This document shows positions 11,426-23,298 of a stretch of DNA of 64,000 bases, one piece after another. A program made the translations under genes and the position numbers. The DNA is from Azonexaceae bacterium (GTDB lineage: Bacteria > Pseudomonadota > Gammaproteobacteria > Burkholderiales > Rhodocyclaceae). Below the pieces are notes generated by a model. That model did not search any database and was not told the DNA's origin. It saw only the letters and a list, made by a program, of their open reading frames with translations. How positions within the stretch are numbered: position 1 is the stretch's first letter; every line of letters starts with the position of its first letter. The stretch covers positions 1 to 64,000 of the forward strand of contig SSSZ01000060.1 of NCBI GenBank assembly GCA_009469675.1. Reading direction: 5' to 3'.

Positions 11426-12291
11426 GCGACGGCGGGGAGCTTCTGCAGCAGGGCGAGCAGTTGTGCCACCTTGTCGCGCATCTCGCGGCGATCGACGATG
11501 AGGTCGACGGCCCCCTTGTCGAGCAGGAATTCGGAACGCTGGAAGCCTTCGGGCAGGGTCTCTCGCACCGTCTGTTCGATCACCCGCGGCCCGGCAAAAC
11601 CGATCAGGGCCTTGGGTTCGGCGATGACCACGTCGCCGACGAAGGCGAAGGAGGCGGAAACGCCCCCCATGGTCGGGTCGGTGAGGATGGAAATGAAGGG
11701 CAGGTCCTTTTCCGACAGTTTGGTCAGCGCCGCCGTGGTCTTGGCCATCTGCATCAGGGAAAAGAGGCCCTCCTGCATGCGGGCGCCACCCGACGCGGTG
11801 ATGCAGATGAAGGGCTGGTCGCTCTCGACGGCGATCTGGACGCCGCGGACGAAGCGTTCGCCGAGGACCGAACCCATCGAACCGCCCATGAACTCGAACT
11901 CGAAGGCGGCGACGACCACCGGCAGGTTCTTGATGGCTCCCTGCATGACCACCAGGGAGTCGCTCTCGTCGGTGGCCTCAAAGGCCTCCATGAGGCGCTC
12001 GGGGTAGCGCTTGCTGTCCTTGAACTTGAGGCTGTCCACCGGCACCACTTCGGCGCCGATTTCGAAGCGGCCCTCCGGATCGAGCAGCAAGTCGAGGCGC
12101 TGCCGCGCCCGCAAGCGGTTGTGGTGGCCGCATTTGGGGCAGACCTGGAGGTTGTTGTCGAGATCGGTGGCGTAGAGCACGGCTTCGCAGGACGGGCACT
12201 TGCTCCACAGGCCCTCGGGCAGGTTGGCCCGGCGCTGGGCGCCTTGTTCGCGCTTGATCTTGGGGGGAAGGAGTTTGTTCAGCCAGCTCAT
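11422..12291 (-). CDS. accD: Acetyl-CoA carboxylase carboxyltransferase subunit beta
   Basis: Beta subunit of the carboxyltransferase that makes malonyl-CoA, paired with AccA (encoded at 48889-49857). 289 residues. The N-terminal zinc ribbon has Cys32, Cys35, Cys51 and Cys54 (CPSC...CPKC). The crotonase-like domain follows with [12 protein letters not shown] and [11 protein letters not shown]. It overlaps trpA upstream and folC downstream by four bases each. Confidence 0.97.
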   Translation of the reverse strand: MSWLNKLLPPKIKREQGAQRRANLPEGLWSKCPSCEAVLYATDLDNNLQVCPKCGHHNRLRARQRLDLLLDPEGRFEIGAEVVPVDSLKFKDSKRYPERLMEAFEATDESDSLVVMQGAIKNLPVVVAAFEFEFMGGSMGSVLGERFVRGVQIAVESDQPFICITASGGARMQEGLFSLMQMAKTTAALTKLSEKDLPFISILTDPTMGGVSASFAFVGDVVIAEPKALIGFAGPRVIEQTVRETLPEGFQRSEFLLDKGAVDLIVDRREMRDKVAQLLALLQKLPAVA

Positions 12292-13094
12292 GGTTTTGCT
12301 CCGTCTACGCCGCGCCGAAGGTCGGCCACCAGCGCCTTGACCCGGGCGCAGGCGGTTGCAGCAGTGGATTTTTCGATTTCTTCGATGATACGGCTGCCCA
12401 CCACGACGGCGTCGGCGAAGGCGGCGATGCGCCCGGCCGTGGCGGCGTCGCGGATGCCGAAGCCGACCCCCACCGGCAGGCCCGTCTTTTCCCTGATCTG
12501 CGGGATGCGGCGGGCCACGGCGTCGGTGTCGAGATGGCCGGCCCCGGTCACCCCGGCGAGGGAGACGTAATAGACGTAGCCGCTCGCCACCTCGGCCGCC
12601 TGGGCGACGCGGGCGTCGCTGGAGGTCGGGGCGAGGAGGAAGATGGGGTCCATGCCCCGGGTTTTCATGGCCGTGCCGAAGGCGGCGGCTTCTTCCGGCG
12701 GATAGTCCACCACCAGGACGCCGTCGACGCCGGACTGGGCTGCCTTGTCGGCAAACACCGTCAGCCCCATGGCCTCGATCGGGTTGGCGTAGCCCATGAG
12801 GACCACCGGCGTCTTGTCGTCGGCGGTGCGGAAGGTGGTGACCAGCTGCAGCACTTTGCGCAGCGTCATGCCCCTGGCCAGGGCCCGCTCCGAAGCCCGC
12901 TGGATGGTCGGGCCATCGGCCATGGGGTCGGAAAAGGGAACGCCGAGTTCGATGATGTCGGCCCCGGCCTCGACCAGGGCGTGCATGAGGGGGACCGTCA
13001 GGTCGGCGTCGGGGTCGCCGGCGGTGATGAAGGGGATGAGGGCCTTGCGGCCTTGCGCCGAGAGGCGCTGGAAGGTGGGCTGAATTCTAGACAT
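12288..13094 (-). CDS. trpA: Tryptophan synthase alpha subunit
   Basis: Cleaves indole-3-glycerol phosphate to indole, passed to TrpB through a tunnel. 268 residues with the catalytic acids Glu49 ([12 protein letters not shown]) and Asp60 ([10 protein letters not shown]), and the phosphate-binding GVGFGI and VVVGSRI segments. Four-base overlap with accD. Separated from trpB by about 90 bases that contain an imperfect inverted repeat. Confidence 0.97.
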   Translation of the reverse strand: MSRIQPTFQRLSAQGRKALIPFITAGDPDADLTVPLMHALVEAGADIIELGVPFSDPMADGPTIQRASERALARGMTLRKVLQLVTTFRTADDKTPVVLMGYANPIEAMGLTVFADKAAQSGVDGVLVVDYPPEEAAAFGTAMKTRGMDPIFLLAPTSSDARVAQAAEVASGYVYYVSLAGVTGAGHLDTDAVARRIPQIREKTGLPVGVGFGIRDAATAGRIAAFADAVVVGSRIIEEIEKSTAATACARVKALVADLRRGVDGAKP

Positions 13095-13101
13095 GGTTCC
13101 T

Positions 13102-13172
13102 TAACGCAGAGGCGCACAGGCGCAGAGAGCAGCAGAAAGCGAATTTCTCTGCGTCGCTGCGTCTTGGCGTTT
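13102..13172. repeat. Imperfect inverted repeat between trpB and trpA
   Basis: About 70 bases with AACGCAGAGGCGC at one end and GCGTCTTGGCGTT at the other, containing direct repeats of GCGCAGAG/GCAGAG. It can fold into a long imperfect hairpin in the trpB-trpA messenger. Repeats of CGCAGAG-type units are common between genes in many proteobacteria. No function can be read from it; it may affect the trpB:trpA ratio. Confidence 0.5.
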
Positions 13173-13183
13173 CATGCCGTTCC

Positions 13184-14389
<1,206 letters not shown>

Positions 14390-14518
14390 CGGGATTCTCC
14401 GAAAAATTACTGGACGGCGGGGGCGCGGATTCCGCCCGTTTCAGGTATGGTCCGCCAGATGGCGCCGCCAGGAGGTTCGGGTGACGCCACCCGGATGTTT
14501 GCGCATAGTCGTCAACCG

Positions 14519-15157
14519 TTAAGTCGTTTCCGCCGCCCGCACTGCCGCCACAAAAGCCGCGATGCGGGCCGCATCCTTGATCCCCTTGGCGACTTCGACG
14601 CCGGAAGAGACATCCACCGCCGCCGGCCGTACCCGCCGGATGGCCTCGCCGACGTTGCCGGCGTCGAGGCCGCCGGAGAGGACGCTCCGCCGCCCCAAGG
14701 CCGGCGGAATGAGGGACCAGTCGAAGGTCTGGCCGCCGCCGCCGTAGCCTTCGACGCAGGCATCGAGAAGGATCGCCTGGGCCGAGGGATAACGAGCCGC
14801 GTATTGTACCAAATCCATCTCCGGGGTGACCCGCGCCGCCTTGAGGTAGGGGCGGCCGTAGCGGCGGCAGTCGCTTTCCGCCTCGTCGCCGTGGAACTGC
14901 AGGATGTGCAGCGGGACAGCCGCCAGGGTGGCCTCGATGGCCGCCGGGTCGGCATTGACGAACAGCCCCACCGCCGCAACGAAGGGTGGCAGGCGCCGGG
15001 CGAGCCGGGCGGCCCGCTCGGGCGTGACGAAGCGCTGGCTGGGCGGGTAGAAGACGAAACCGACGGCGTCGGCGCCGGCGGCGACGGCGGCGTCGACATC
15101 GTCTTCGCGGGTGAGGCCGCAGATCTTGATGCGGACGGTAGTGGCTGGCTTCATCAT
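14519..15157 (-). CDS. trpF: Phosphoribosylanthranilate isomerase
   Basis: Isomerises N-(5'-phosphoribosyl)anthranilate. 212 residues, (beta-alpha)8 barrel, with the catalytic Cys in RIKICGLTRE (residue 13) and the acid in LLDACVEGYGGGGQTFDW; SGGLDAGNV and DVSSGVE bind phosphate. The ATG at 15157 was chosen because TTGAGGA lies seven bases upstream and it opens the conserved N terminus; a longer in-frame reading to 15499 runs through unrelated sequence and into truA. The second ATG at 15154 is an equal alternative. Confidence 0.95.
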   Translation of the reverse strand: MMKPATTVRIKICGLTREDDVDAAVAAGADAVGFVFYPPSQRFVTPERAARLARRLPPFVAAVGLFVNADPAAIEATLAAVPLHILQFHGDEAESDCRRYGRPYLKAARVTPEMDLVQYAARYPSAQAILLDACVEGYGGGGQTFDWSLIPPALGRRSVLSGGLDAGNVGEAIRRVRPAAVDVSSGVEVAKGIKDAARIAAFVAAVRAAETT

Positions 15158-15320
15158 CAAATCCTCAACAGGGCAACGCCGAGACCCGGCGATTCCGGCA
15201 ATCTCGACGGCTTGCTTCCCGAACCCCCGGCGCCCTCCCGGTAAGGGACGGACGAGCCGGACTCCATCGCGCCTCCTCGGCGCTCTCGGCGCCTCGGCGC
15301 TGCAACCGAGCGGCCGGAAA

Positions 15321-16109
15321 TCATGGCGCCGGGCCCGGCGGAAAATCGCCGCCCACCGGCGGCAGGCCCCATCGGGGTTCGTAGATGGGGCCGCGGAAAT
15401 ACAGGCCGTCGGGGGAAAAGGTCGGCGCCGCCAGCTTGCGCTCCCGCTGCCGCAGCACGTCGCCCAGCCAGGCCGGCGGCGCGGCGCCCTTGCCGACATG
15501 GACGAGGCTGCCCACCAGGTTGCGCACCATGTGGTGGAGAAAAGCCGAAGCGGCGAAATCGAAGACGAAAAATTCGCCCTGGCGGCTGACCTCGGCCCGG
15601 GTCATGGTCTTGACCGGCGACTTGGCCTGGCATTCGGCGGCCCGGAAGGCGGAAAAGTCGTGTTCGCCGGGGAGCACCGCGGCCGCCTGGCGCATGGCCT
15701 CCAGGTCGAGGGGCAGATGGTGCCAGCCGGCCCGGCCCCGCCACAGACCGGGGCGCTGGGGCCGGTTGAGAAGAAAGTAGCGGTAGCACCGCCCGCGGGC
15801 GCTGAAGCGAGCATGGAATTCATCCTCCACGGGCTGCGCCCAGAGGACGGCGACGCCGTCGGGAAGATGGGAATTGACCCCGCGCACCCAGGCGGTGAGT
15901 GGCCGGAGGGCGGTGGTATCGAAGTGGACGACCTGCAGGCTGGCGTGCACCCCGGCGTCGGTGCGCCCGGCGCAAACCGCCGCCGTAGGGCTTCCGGCGA
16001 TGGCGCTCAAGGCCGCCTCGAGGGCATCCTGGACGGTGCCGCCGCCGGCTTGGCTTTGCCAGCCGCGAAAGGCTGTGCCGCAATACTCCAGGCCCAGGGC
16101 GATTCTCAT
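15321..16109 (-). CDS. truA: tRNA pseudouridine(38-40) synthase
   Basis: Modifies U38-U40 in tRNA anticodon arms. 262 residues with the catalytic aspartate at 51 in CAGRTDAGVHA, the YRYFLLN motif and FLHHMVRNLVG. The ATG at 16109 overlaps the stop of the upstream membrane protein by four bases. truA-trpF linkage is standard in proteobacteria. The 163 bases between truA and trpF contain short CGGCGC direct repeats (about 15265-15305) and no gene. Confidence 0.96.
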   Translation of the reverse strand: MRIALGLEYCGTAFRGWQSQAGGGTVQDALEAALSAIAGSPTAAVCAGRTDAGVHASLQVVHFDTTALRPLTAWVRGVNSHLPDGVAVLWAQPVEDEFHARFSARGRCYRYFLLNRPQRPGLWRGRAGWHHLPLDLEAMRQAAAVLPGEHDFSAFRAAECQAKSPVKTMTRAEVSRQGEFFVFDFAASAFLHHMVRNLVGSLVHVGKGAAPPAWLGDVLRQRERKLAAPTFSPDGLYFRGPIYEPRWGLPPVGGDFPPGPAP

Positions 16110-16705
16110 GGCAAGACCGCCACGGCCAGGAGGAGCAGCCCGCACCCGGCGAGCCAGCGCGAATCTGCGGAGTTCCAGGGGGGGAGGTCGAGGCGGATGA
16201 CCTCGGGGCCTTCCCGGTCGCCGCCGTGGTCCTGCAAGACCTGGCGCCAGGAACCCCGGGGTGGCTCCTTCTCCAGATAGTCGAAAACCAGCGCCAGGCG
16301 AACCACCGCCCGGTCGGCGGCGACGCCGAAGGCCTTGCCGGGCTGCGCCGCCGCCCAGAGGCCGGCGACCAGGCGGGTCCGGTCGAGGCGCTCGAACAGC
16401 CAGGCGAGCAGGCCGAGCATGAGGCCGAGGCGCAGGCCGTGCAGGCCGGCGGCTTCGATCCCGGCGTCGGTGGGCGACCAGACGGCGTCGATCAGGGCTT
16501 CCCCGGGGGTGGCGTAGGCCAGAATCAGGCCGAGGGTAAGCAACAGCCAGCGGGCCCGCCGCACCAGGCACCACCAGCGGCGGCGCACGGCCGTTCCGGC
16601 GAGGACGAGGGCGCCGGCCAGGACAAGGAGGCCGGCCCAGCCGACGAACTGCACGGCGATGGTGGCGGCAAGCCAGGCGAGAAGGGGCGCGGCGGGGTGT
16701 CGCAC
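16106..16705 (-). CDS. Membrane protein, possibly EcfT/CbiQ-like
   Basis: 199 residues, with hydrophobic segments at about 4-35, 50-68, 90-108 and at the C terminus (about 182-198). The middle segment with T-R-L-V-A-G-L-W and a following basic coupling-like helix resembles the transmembrane (T) component of energy-coupling-factor transporters, but no partner ATPase or S component is nearby. The GTG at 16705 is preferred over the ATG at 16726: it has GGAG six bases upstream, whereas the ATG lies inside a perfect 12-bp hairpin stem. Couples to truA by ATGA. Treat the family call as tentative. Confidence 0.6.
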   Translation of the reverse strand: MRHPAAPLLAWLAATIAVQFVGWAGLLVLAGALVLAGTAVRRRWWCLVRRARWLLLTLGLILAYATPGEALIDAVWSPTDAGIEAAGLHGLRLGLMLGLLAWLFERLDRTRLVAGLWAAAQPGKAFGVAADRAVVRLALVFDYLEKEPPRGSWRQVLQDHGGDREGPEVIRLDLPPWNSADSRWLAGCGLLLLAVAVLP

Positions 16706-16710
16706 GTAGG

Positions 16711-16749
16711 GCTCCAAAATGCACATAGCCCCACGCGGGGGCTATGTGC
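16711..16749 (-). terminator. Hairpin after fimV, overlapping the alternative start of the next gene
   Basis: A perfect 12-bp stem (GCACATAGCCCC pairing with GGGGCTATGTGC, 16721-16732 and 16738-16749) closes a five-base loop and on the minus strand is followed by ATTTTGG. It fits a Rho-independent terminator or attenuator at the end of fimV, though the U-run is short. The ribosome-binding site of the downstream gene begins just after it. Confidence 0.6.
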
Positions 16750-16768
16750 CGTACGCAAAGGAGCGATT

Positions 16769-19700
16769 CTACTCGCTGACGCGGGCGAGGATGGCCTTGG
16801 CCTGCTCGGCGAGGGCCGGCGAACCTTCGGCGATGACCTCCTGGAGAAGTTCCCGGGCTCCCTCGAGATCGCCCATCTCCTCGTAGGCCTTGGCCAGATC
16901 GAGCTTGGTGCTGACCGCCTCCCACTGGGTTCCCATGCCGACGCTTTCCTCGACTTCCGGCGCAGCGGCCGGCTGCGGCGCGGCGGCCGGGGCGGGAGGC
17001 GGCGCCTCCTCGGGCTGGGCGGCGAGATCAAGGTTGATCGAACCCATGTCGAAGCTGGGAGCCTGCATGGGCTGACCGAGAATGGTCGAGTCGGTCAGCT
17101 TGACGTCGAATTCGAGGGCATCGGCGTCGACTTCGCCAATATCGACGAGTTCTTCGTCCACCTTTTGGTCGTCCTCGGGCTGCAGCAGGGCGTGTGGATT
17201 GACCACCGTGTCCTCGGCCTTGCGCATGCCGCCGGCCCCGGGGGATTCCTCGCTTTCAGCCGCGAAGGCCGCCTGCGGGTCGACCACGGTATCAGCCGCC
17301 TTGCCACCGAGGTCAAGTTCGAAATCGACGATCGGCTCGGCCACATCGCCACCGCCGCCGACGAAGGTATCGGCCAGGTGCTTGGCTTCGTCCGGCGCAC
17401 TCTCCAGCATCATGCCCTGCATTGCCGCCGAAGGCGTCGGTTCGCGCTTGGCCGCTGTATCGAGACCGAGGTCGAAATCGAGCATTTCCGGCTCGGCTTC
17501 GGCGACAGCGGCCTGCACCGCGACGTTGGTGGGTTGCGAGGCTTCGAGGTTGAAATCGAGAACGTTGGCCTCGGCATTGGTCACGGTATCGACGTAGGCG
17601 TCGCCTTCTTCCACCTCGGCCGGAGCCGGAGAGGCCGGCGGAGCAGCTTCCTGGGCACCACCCAGATCGAAATCCAGGCTCATCAGTTCGTCGCTCGCCG
17701 CGGCCGCCTCGGGGGGCGCTTCGGGCGCGGCAGCGGGTACCGCCAGGGCGGCGGTCGCTTCGCTCACCGGCACGGCGGTGGTTTCCTCGGCGCTGGCAAA
17801 GGTGGCGGTGGCGGCGGCACTATCGGCCATCTGCGCCAGGGCGCCGGGCAGGGTCACGGTTGACCGCATGCCGTCGGCGTCCTTGGGCGAGGCGACCATC
17901 GTGGCGTCGGCGTCGAATTCCGCCACGCCGCCGACCCCGGCACGGCCGCCGGTATAGAGCGGGTTGCCGGGATCGAGCTTGGCCCCCATGGCGGCGACCT
18001 TTTCCCACTCGGCACCGGCACCGCCGGTCTGGGCGTAGAGTTCGCTGGCCAGGGTCTCGAATTGCTTGAGGCTCTTGCGGTTGGCGTAAATCTCCAGGAG
18101 CTTGGCGTGGATCGCCGTCCGCTGGGGATCCTTCTGCATCGCTTCGAGGAGGATTTCCTCGGCCTGGGCGTCGCGGCCATAGGCCATATAGACGTCGGCC
18201 TCGGCGACGGGATCGACTTCATCGGTGTCGATGGTCCCCGGTCCGGTCTGGCTGAAATCGGCGGTTTGCGGCGGCGTCTGGCCGGTGTCTACACTCTGGC
18301 CGCCGGTGGCGCGGAAAACCGAATTGGGGCCGAGGCTGGAGGGGCTGGGCACCGCGGTGGTCGGCACCGACGGCAGCGGCGAACGGCGACGCTTGTAGAA
18401 GAAATAACCGGCCAGCAGGGCGAGCAGACCGCCACCGGCCAAGGGCAGGGTGAGGTCGGTTTCTTCCTCGGGTTCCGGGGGCGGCGGCGGGGCGGCAGGT
18501 TTTTTCGCTGCCGGCGCCTCGGCCGGCTTCGGCGCTTCGGCAGCCTTGGGCGGTTCCGCCGGTTTGGGCGCTTCCGCCGGCTTGGCTTCGGCGGCCTTCT
18601 TCGCCTCCTCCGCCTTCTTCGCCTCTTCCGCTTTCTTGGCGGCCTCCGCCGCCTTGGCTTCCTCGGCTTTCTTCGCTTCTTCCGCCTTCTTGGCTTCGTC
18701 GGCCTTCTTGGCGTCGTCGGCCTTCTTGGCGTCGTCGGCCTTCTTGGCGTCGTCGGCCTTCTTGGCCTCGTCCGCTTTCCTGGCTTCTTCCGCCTTCTTG
18801 GCTTCTTCGGCCTTTCTCGCTTCCTCGGCCTTTTTCGCCGCTTCAGCCGCCTTGGCCTCTTCGGCCTTCCGGGCTTCTTCCGCCTTTTTGGCCGCTTCGA
18901 CCGCCTTGGCGTCGTCGACCTTCTTGGCGCCGCTGGCCTGTTTCTGCAACTCGGCCAGATTCTGATTCTTCATCTCGACGAGCTTTTGCAACTCGTTGAC
19001 GTTCTTTTCCAGGAGCGCCAGGCGTTCGTTGGCTTCCTTGAGCGCCTTTTCCTTGGCCACCAGGTCTTCTTCCGCGGCGCTTCGGCCCTTGCCGGCGGCG
19101 CCCTTGGCCGCCTCGGTCTTGGAAACCTTGACCTGGTCCTTGCCGGCTTCGGCCGGGGCGGCCTTGTCTTCCACCTTGGGCGTGATCTTGCCGCCCGCCG
19201 CCTGGCCGGCGCCGTCGTCCTTGGCCGGCCCTTGGGCCGTCGCCGCCGCCAGCTTCTTGCGGTAGCTGTTCCAGTCGGCGGTCTGGGAGACGTAGACCTT
19301 CTTCGCTTCCGCCTCGGGCACCGCGGCGACGGTTTCCTTGTCGGGAACGTTCAGGATGACGCCGGATTTGAGGCGATGGATATTGCCGCCGATAAAGGCG
19401 TCGGAATTGGATTTGAACAGGCCGACCAGCATCTGCTCAAGGGAAACGCCTTCGTGCTGGGTTTCCCGGGCGATTTTTCCCAGGGTGTCGCCGGTCTTGA
19501 CCTCCCGCGTCGCGCCGCCCTGGGGGGCGGGTGCCTCGGCGGGCGCCGCCTTGGCTTTGGCTTCGCGCTTGGTTTCGGCTTTGGCGGGTGCCTCGCGGGT
19601 CGAGGGTTCCGCCGCCTCGCCGCCCCTCACGGCGGCGACCGGCTTGGCTTCGGCTACCGAAACGGCTTTGCCGGCGGCCTTGGCGGCGACTTCCGGCGGG

Positions 19701-20107
19701 TCGAGGAGGAAGGTGTATTCCCTGACCAGGCGGCCGGCCGGCCAGTTCAGCTCGATGAGGAAATCGAGGAAGGGTTCATTGACCGGCTTGGTCGACGTGA
19801 CCCGGACGATGGATTTGCCGTTGGCCCGCTTGTCGACGGTAAAGCGCAGGTCGAGGAGGCCCGAGGGAAAGTCGAGTCCGGCCTGGCGGAAAACGTCCTG
19901 GGGCGCCAGACGGGCGGTCATCCCCGCCAGCTCGTCGCGGTTGGCGTTGAGTTCAACTTCGGCCTTGAGGGGCTGCCCCAATCCCGAGAGAACGGTGATC
20001 TTGCCCAACCCGGCCGCTTCGGCAAGCCACGGGGTCATGGACAAACAAGACACCACGGCAGCGACCGCGGCACGCATTTTGAACTGAGAACCGAGTTTGT
20101 TTTTCAC
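16769..20107 (-). CDS. fimV: FimV/HubP-like polar landmark protein
   Basis: Inner-membrane, peptidoglycan-binding protein of 1112 residues that in related bacteria organises the cell pole (type IV pili, chemotaxis, cyclic-di-GMP). Order: signal peptide ending near AEAAG (about 32); conserved periplasmic N domain (GLGKITVLSGLGQPLKAEVEL); LysM (about 205-265); coiled coil (about 345-395); a run of Lys/Ala/Glu-rich repeats (about 400-520); Pro-rich stretch; one transmembrane helix (about 562-580); an acidic cytoplasmic region with recurring LDFDL/LDFNL motifs; and a C-terminal FimV/TPR-like helix pair (KLDLAKAYEEMGDLEGARELL). Starts with GTG; AGGGTGG precedes it. It lies between asd and truA, its usual place in betaproteobacteria. 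Confidence 0.93.
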   Translation of the reverse strand: MKNKLGSQFKMRAAVAAVVSCLSMTPWLAEAAGLGKITVLSGLGQPLKAEVELNANRDELAGMTARLAPQDVFRQAGLDFPSGLLDLRFTVDKRANGKSIVRVTSTKPVNEPFLDFLIELNWPAGRLVREYTFLLDPPEVAAKAAGKAVSVAEAKPVAAVRGGEAAEPSTREAPAKAETKREAKAKAAPAEAPAPQGGATREVKTGDTLGKIARETQHEGVSLEQMLVGLFKSNSDAFIGGNIHRLKSGVILNVPDKETVAAVPEAEAKKVYVSQTADWNSYRKKLAAATAQGPAKDDGAGQAAGGKITPKVEDKAAPAEAGKDQVKVSKTEAAKGAAGKGRSAAEEDLVAKEKALKEANERLALLEKNVNELQKLVEMKNQNLAELQKQASGAKKVDDAKAVEAAKKAEEARKAEEAKAAEAAKKAEEARKAEEAKKAEEARKADEAKKADDAKKADDAKKADDAKKADEAKKAEEAKKAEEAKAAEAAKKAEEAKKAEEAKKAAEAKPAEAPKPAEPPKAAEAPKPAEAPAAKKPAAPPPPPEPEEETDLTLPLAGGGLLALLAGYFFYKRRRSPLPSVPTTAVPSPSSLGPNSVFRATGGQSVDTGQTPPQTADFSQTGPGTIDTDEVDPVAEADVYMAYGRDAQAEEILLEAMQKDPQRTAIHAKLLEIYANRKSLKQFETLASELYAQTGGAGAEWEKVAAMGAKLDPGNPLYTGGRAGVGGVAEFDADATMVASPKDADGMRSTVTLPGALAQMADSAAATATFASAEETTAVPVSEATAALAVPAAAPEAPPEAAAASDELMSLDFDLGGAQEAAPPASPAPAEVEEGDAYVDTVTNAEANVLDFNLEASQPTNVAVQAAVAEAEPEMLDFDLGLDTAAKREPTPSAAMQGMMLESAPDEAKHLADTFVGGGGDVAEPIVDFELDLGGKAADTVVDPQAAFAAESEESPGAGGMRKAEDTVVNPHALLQPEDDQKVDEELVDIGEVDADALEFDVKLTDSTILGQPMQAPSFDMGSINLDLAAQPEEAPPPAPAAAPQPAAAPEVEESVGMGTQWEAVSTKLDLAKAYEEMGDLEGARELLQEVIAEGSPALAEQAKAILARVSE
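18590..18905. repeat. Tandem degenerate repeats inside fimV
   Basis: About twenty imperfect repeats of a 15-base unit encoding KKAEE/A, KKADD and KKADE-like pentads. Three or more adjacent units are nearly identical at the DNA level (KKADDA at about 18705-18760), which makes this stretch prone to slippage and length variation. It encodes a charged, helical or extended spacer in the periplasmic part of FimV. Confidence 0.8.
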
Positions 20108-20211
20108 GGCGCCACCCTGAGCGTCGAAATGGGGCTTTTAAAATAACATCATGAACTTAGCTATGCAAGCTAAACCCGCTTCTAGTTTTCCTTGTTTTAT
20201 GCATATTCCCA

Positions 20212-20250
20212 ACAAACAAAAACCGGGGCCGCGGCCCCGGTTTTTTTGAC
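20212..20250 (-). terminator. Bidirectional Rho-independent terminator after asd
   Basis: Perfect inverted repeat AACCGGGGCC/GGCCCCGGTT around 20221-20242, flanked by a run of T on the plus side and, read on the minus strand, by TTTTTGTTTGTT. It lies 25 bases past the asd stop, so it should end the leu-asd transcript before fimV. Confidence 0.85.
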
Positions 20251-20266
20251 GGCCGGAGTAGTCCGG

Positions 20267-21397
20267 TCAGTCGATGAGGATGCGCAGCATGCGGCGCAGC
20301 GGCTCGGCGGCGCCCCAGAGCAACTGGTCGCCGCAGGTGAAGGCGGCGAGATAGTCGTTGCCCATGGCCATCTTGTGCAGCCGGCCGACGGGAACGGTGA
20401 GGGTGCCGGTGACGGCGGCGGGCGTCAGTTCGCGCTCGGATATCTCGCGATCGTTGGGAACGACCTTGGCCCATTGATTGTTCTTGGCCAGCATGTCGCT
20501 GATCTCGTCCAGGGGAACGTCTTTCCTGAGCTTGATGGTCAGGGCCTGGGAGTGGCAGCGCATGGCGCCGATGCGCACGCACAGCCCGTCGATGGGGATC
20601 GAGCCGGGACTGCGGAAGGCCGGATTGCCGAGAATCTTGTTGCATTCGGCGCCGCCCTTCCATTCTTCCTTGGACTGGCCGTTTTCCACCGGCACGTCGA
20701 TCCAGGGGATGAGGCTGCCGGCCAGGGGGGTGTTGCGGAAGTTCTTTTTGGGGAAGGCGTCGGAACGGATGGTTTCGGCCACCTTGCGGTCGATGTCGAG
20801 AATGGCGGAAGCCGGATCGGCGAGCAGGTCGGCGACGGAAGCGTGGACGGCGCCCATCTGGGAAATGAGTTCGCGCATGTTTTGGGCGCCGGCGCCGGAG
20901 GCGGCCTGGTAGGTCATGGAGGAGATCCATTCCACCAGGTTGTGCTGGAAGAGGCCGCCCAGGCCCATGAGCATGAGGGACACCGTGCAGTTGCCGCCGA
21001 TCCAGTTCTTGCAGCCCTTGGCGAGGGCATCCTTGATGACGTGCAGGTTGACCGGGTCGAGGATGATGACCGCGTCGTCCTTCATGCGCAGCGCCGAGGC
21101 GGCGTCGATCCAGTGGCCGTTCCAGCCGGCGGCCCGCAACTGGGGGAAGACATCCTTGGTGTAGTCGCCGCCCTGACAGGTGATGATGATCTCGCAGGCC
21201 TTCAGCGCTTCGATGTTGGAAGCATCCTGCAGGGGCAGTGAGGCTTCCTTGCCGCCGAAGGCCGGGGCCTTGCCGCCCGCCGCCGAGGTGGAGAAATACA
21301 CCGGATCGATATGGGCGAAATCGCCCTCTTCGACCATACGCTGCATCAGCACGGAACCGACCATGCCACGCCAACCGACCAGACCAACCTTGTTCAT
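20267..21397 (-). CDS. asd: Aspartate-semialdehyde dehydrogenase
   Basis: Reduces aspartyl phosphate to aspartate semialdehyde for lysine/DAP, methionine and threonine. 376 residues. N-terminal NADP loop ([13 protein letters not shown]), nucleophile Cys137 in [16 protein letters not shown], and the [10 protein letters not shown] segment with the active-site His. The ATG at 21397 has GGAGAAGGAAG upstream. It is the long gram-negative type. Confidence 0.97.
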   Translation of the reverse strand: MNKVGLVGWRGMVGSVLMQRMVEEGDFAHIDPVYFSTSAAGGKAPAFGGKEASLPLQDASNIEALKACEIIITCQGGDYTKDVFPQLRAAGWNGHWIDAASALRMKDDAVIILDPVNLHVIKDALAKGCKNWIGGNCTVSLMLMGLGGLFQHNLVEWISSMTYQAASGAGAQNMRELISQMGAVHASVADLLADPASAILDIDRKVAETIRSDAFPKKNFRNTPLAGSLIPWIDVPVENGQSKEEWKGGAECNKILGNPAFRSPGSIPIDGLCVRIGAMRCHSQALTIKLRKDVPLDEISDMLAKNNQWAKVVPNDREISERELTPAAVTGTLTVPVGRLHKMAMGNDYLAAFTCGDQLLWGAAEPLRRMLRILID

Positions 21398-21450
21398 GAC
21401 TTCCTTCTCCGAATAGAACCTTCGTTTAACGTGCGAACCCGCCTCGCGGT

Positions 21451-23157
<1,707 letters not shown>

Positions 23158-23158
<1 letters not shown>

Positions 23159-23286
23159 TACTTGGCGGCTTTCTCGATGGCCTGCCCACCTTTTTCGATA
23201 TCCTTGCCGATGCCGTGGACGGTGTTGCAGGCCGCCAGCGAAACGAGGGAAGCGGCGGCGAGAAGGGCGAGAGCGAATTTCTTCAT
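23158..23286 (-). CDS. Entericidin-family small lipoprotein
   Basis: 42 residues: [20 protein letters not shown] signal peptide with the lipobox cysteine at 20, then a short mature peptide [22 protein letters not shown] ending in Lys. This matches the entericidin A/B family, whose members are small membrane-active lipoproteins of a toxin/antidote-like pair in enteric bacteria. Only one member is seen here. It sits between leuC and leuD, as in many betaproteobacteria, and overlaps the leuD start (TAATG), so it is made from the leu messenger. Confidence 0.88.
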
Positions 23287-23298
23287 GGGATTCTCCTA

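Noticed and set aside
15158..15320. Regulatory element between truA and trpF
   Set aside because: Only short CGGCGC direct repeats and GC-rich sequence; no leader peptide, Trp codon run or clear attenuator.
18590..18905. Possible CRISPR-like array
   Set aside because: Repeats are in frame, 15 bases, contiguous and without unique spacers; they encode the FimV spacer.
18062..20146. A 694-codon plus-strand frame with Phe/Leu/Gly repeats
   Set aside because: Mirror of the Lys/Ala/Glu repeats of fimV; no independent support.
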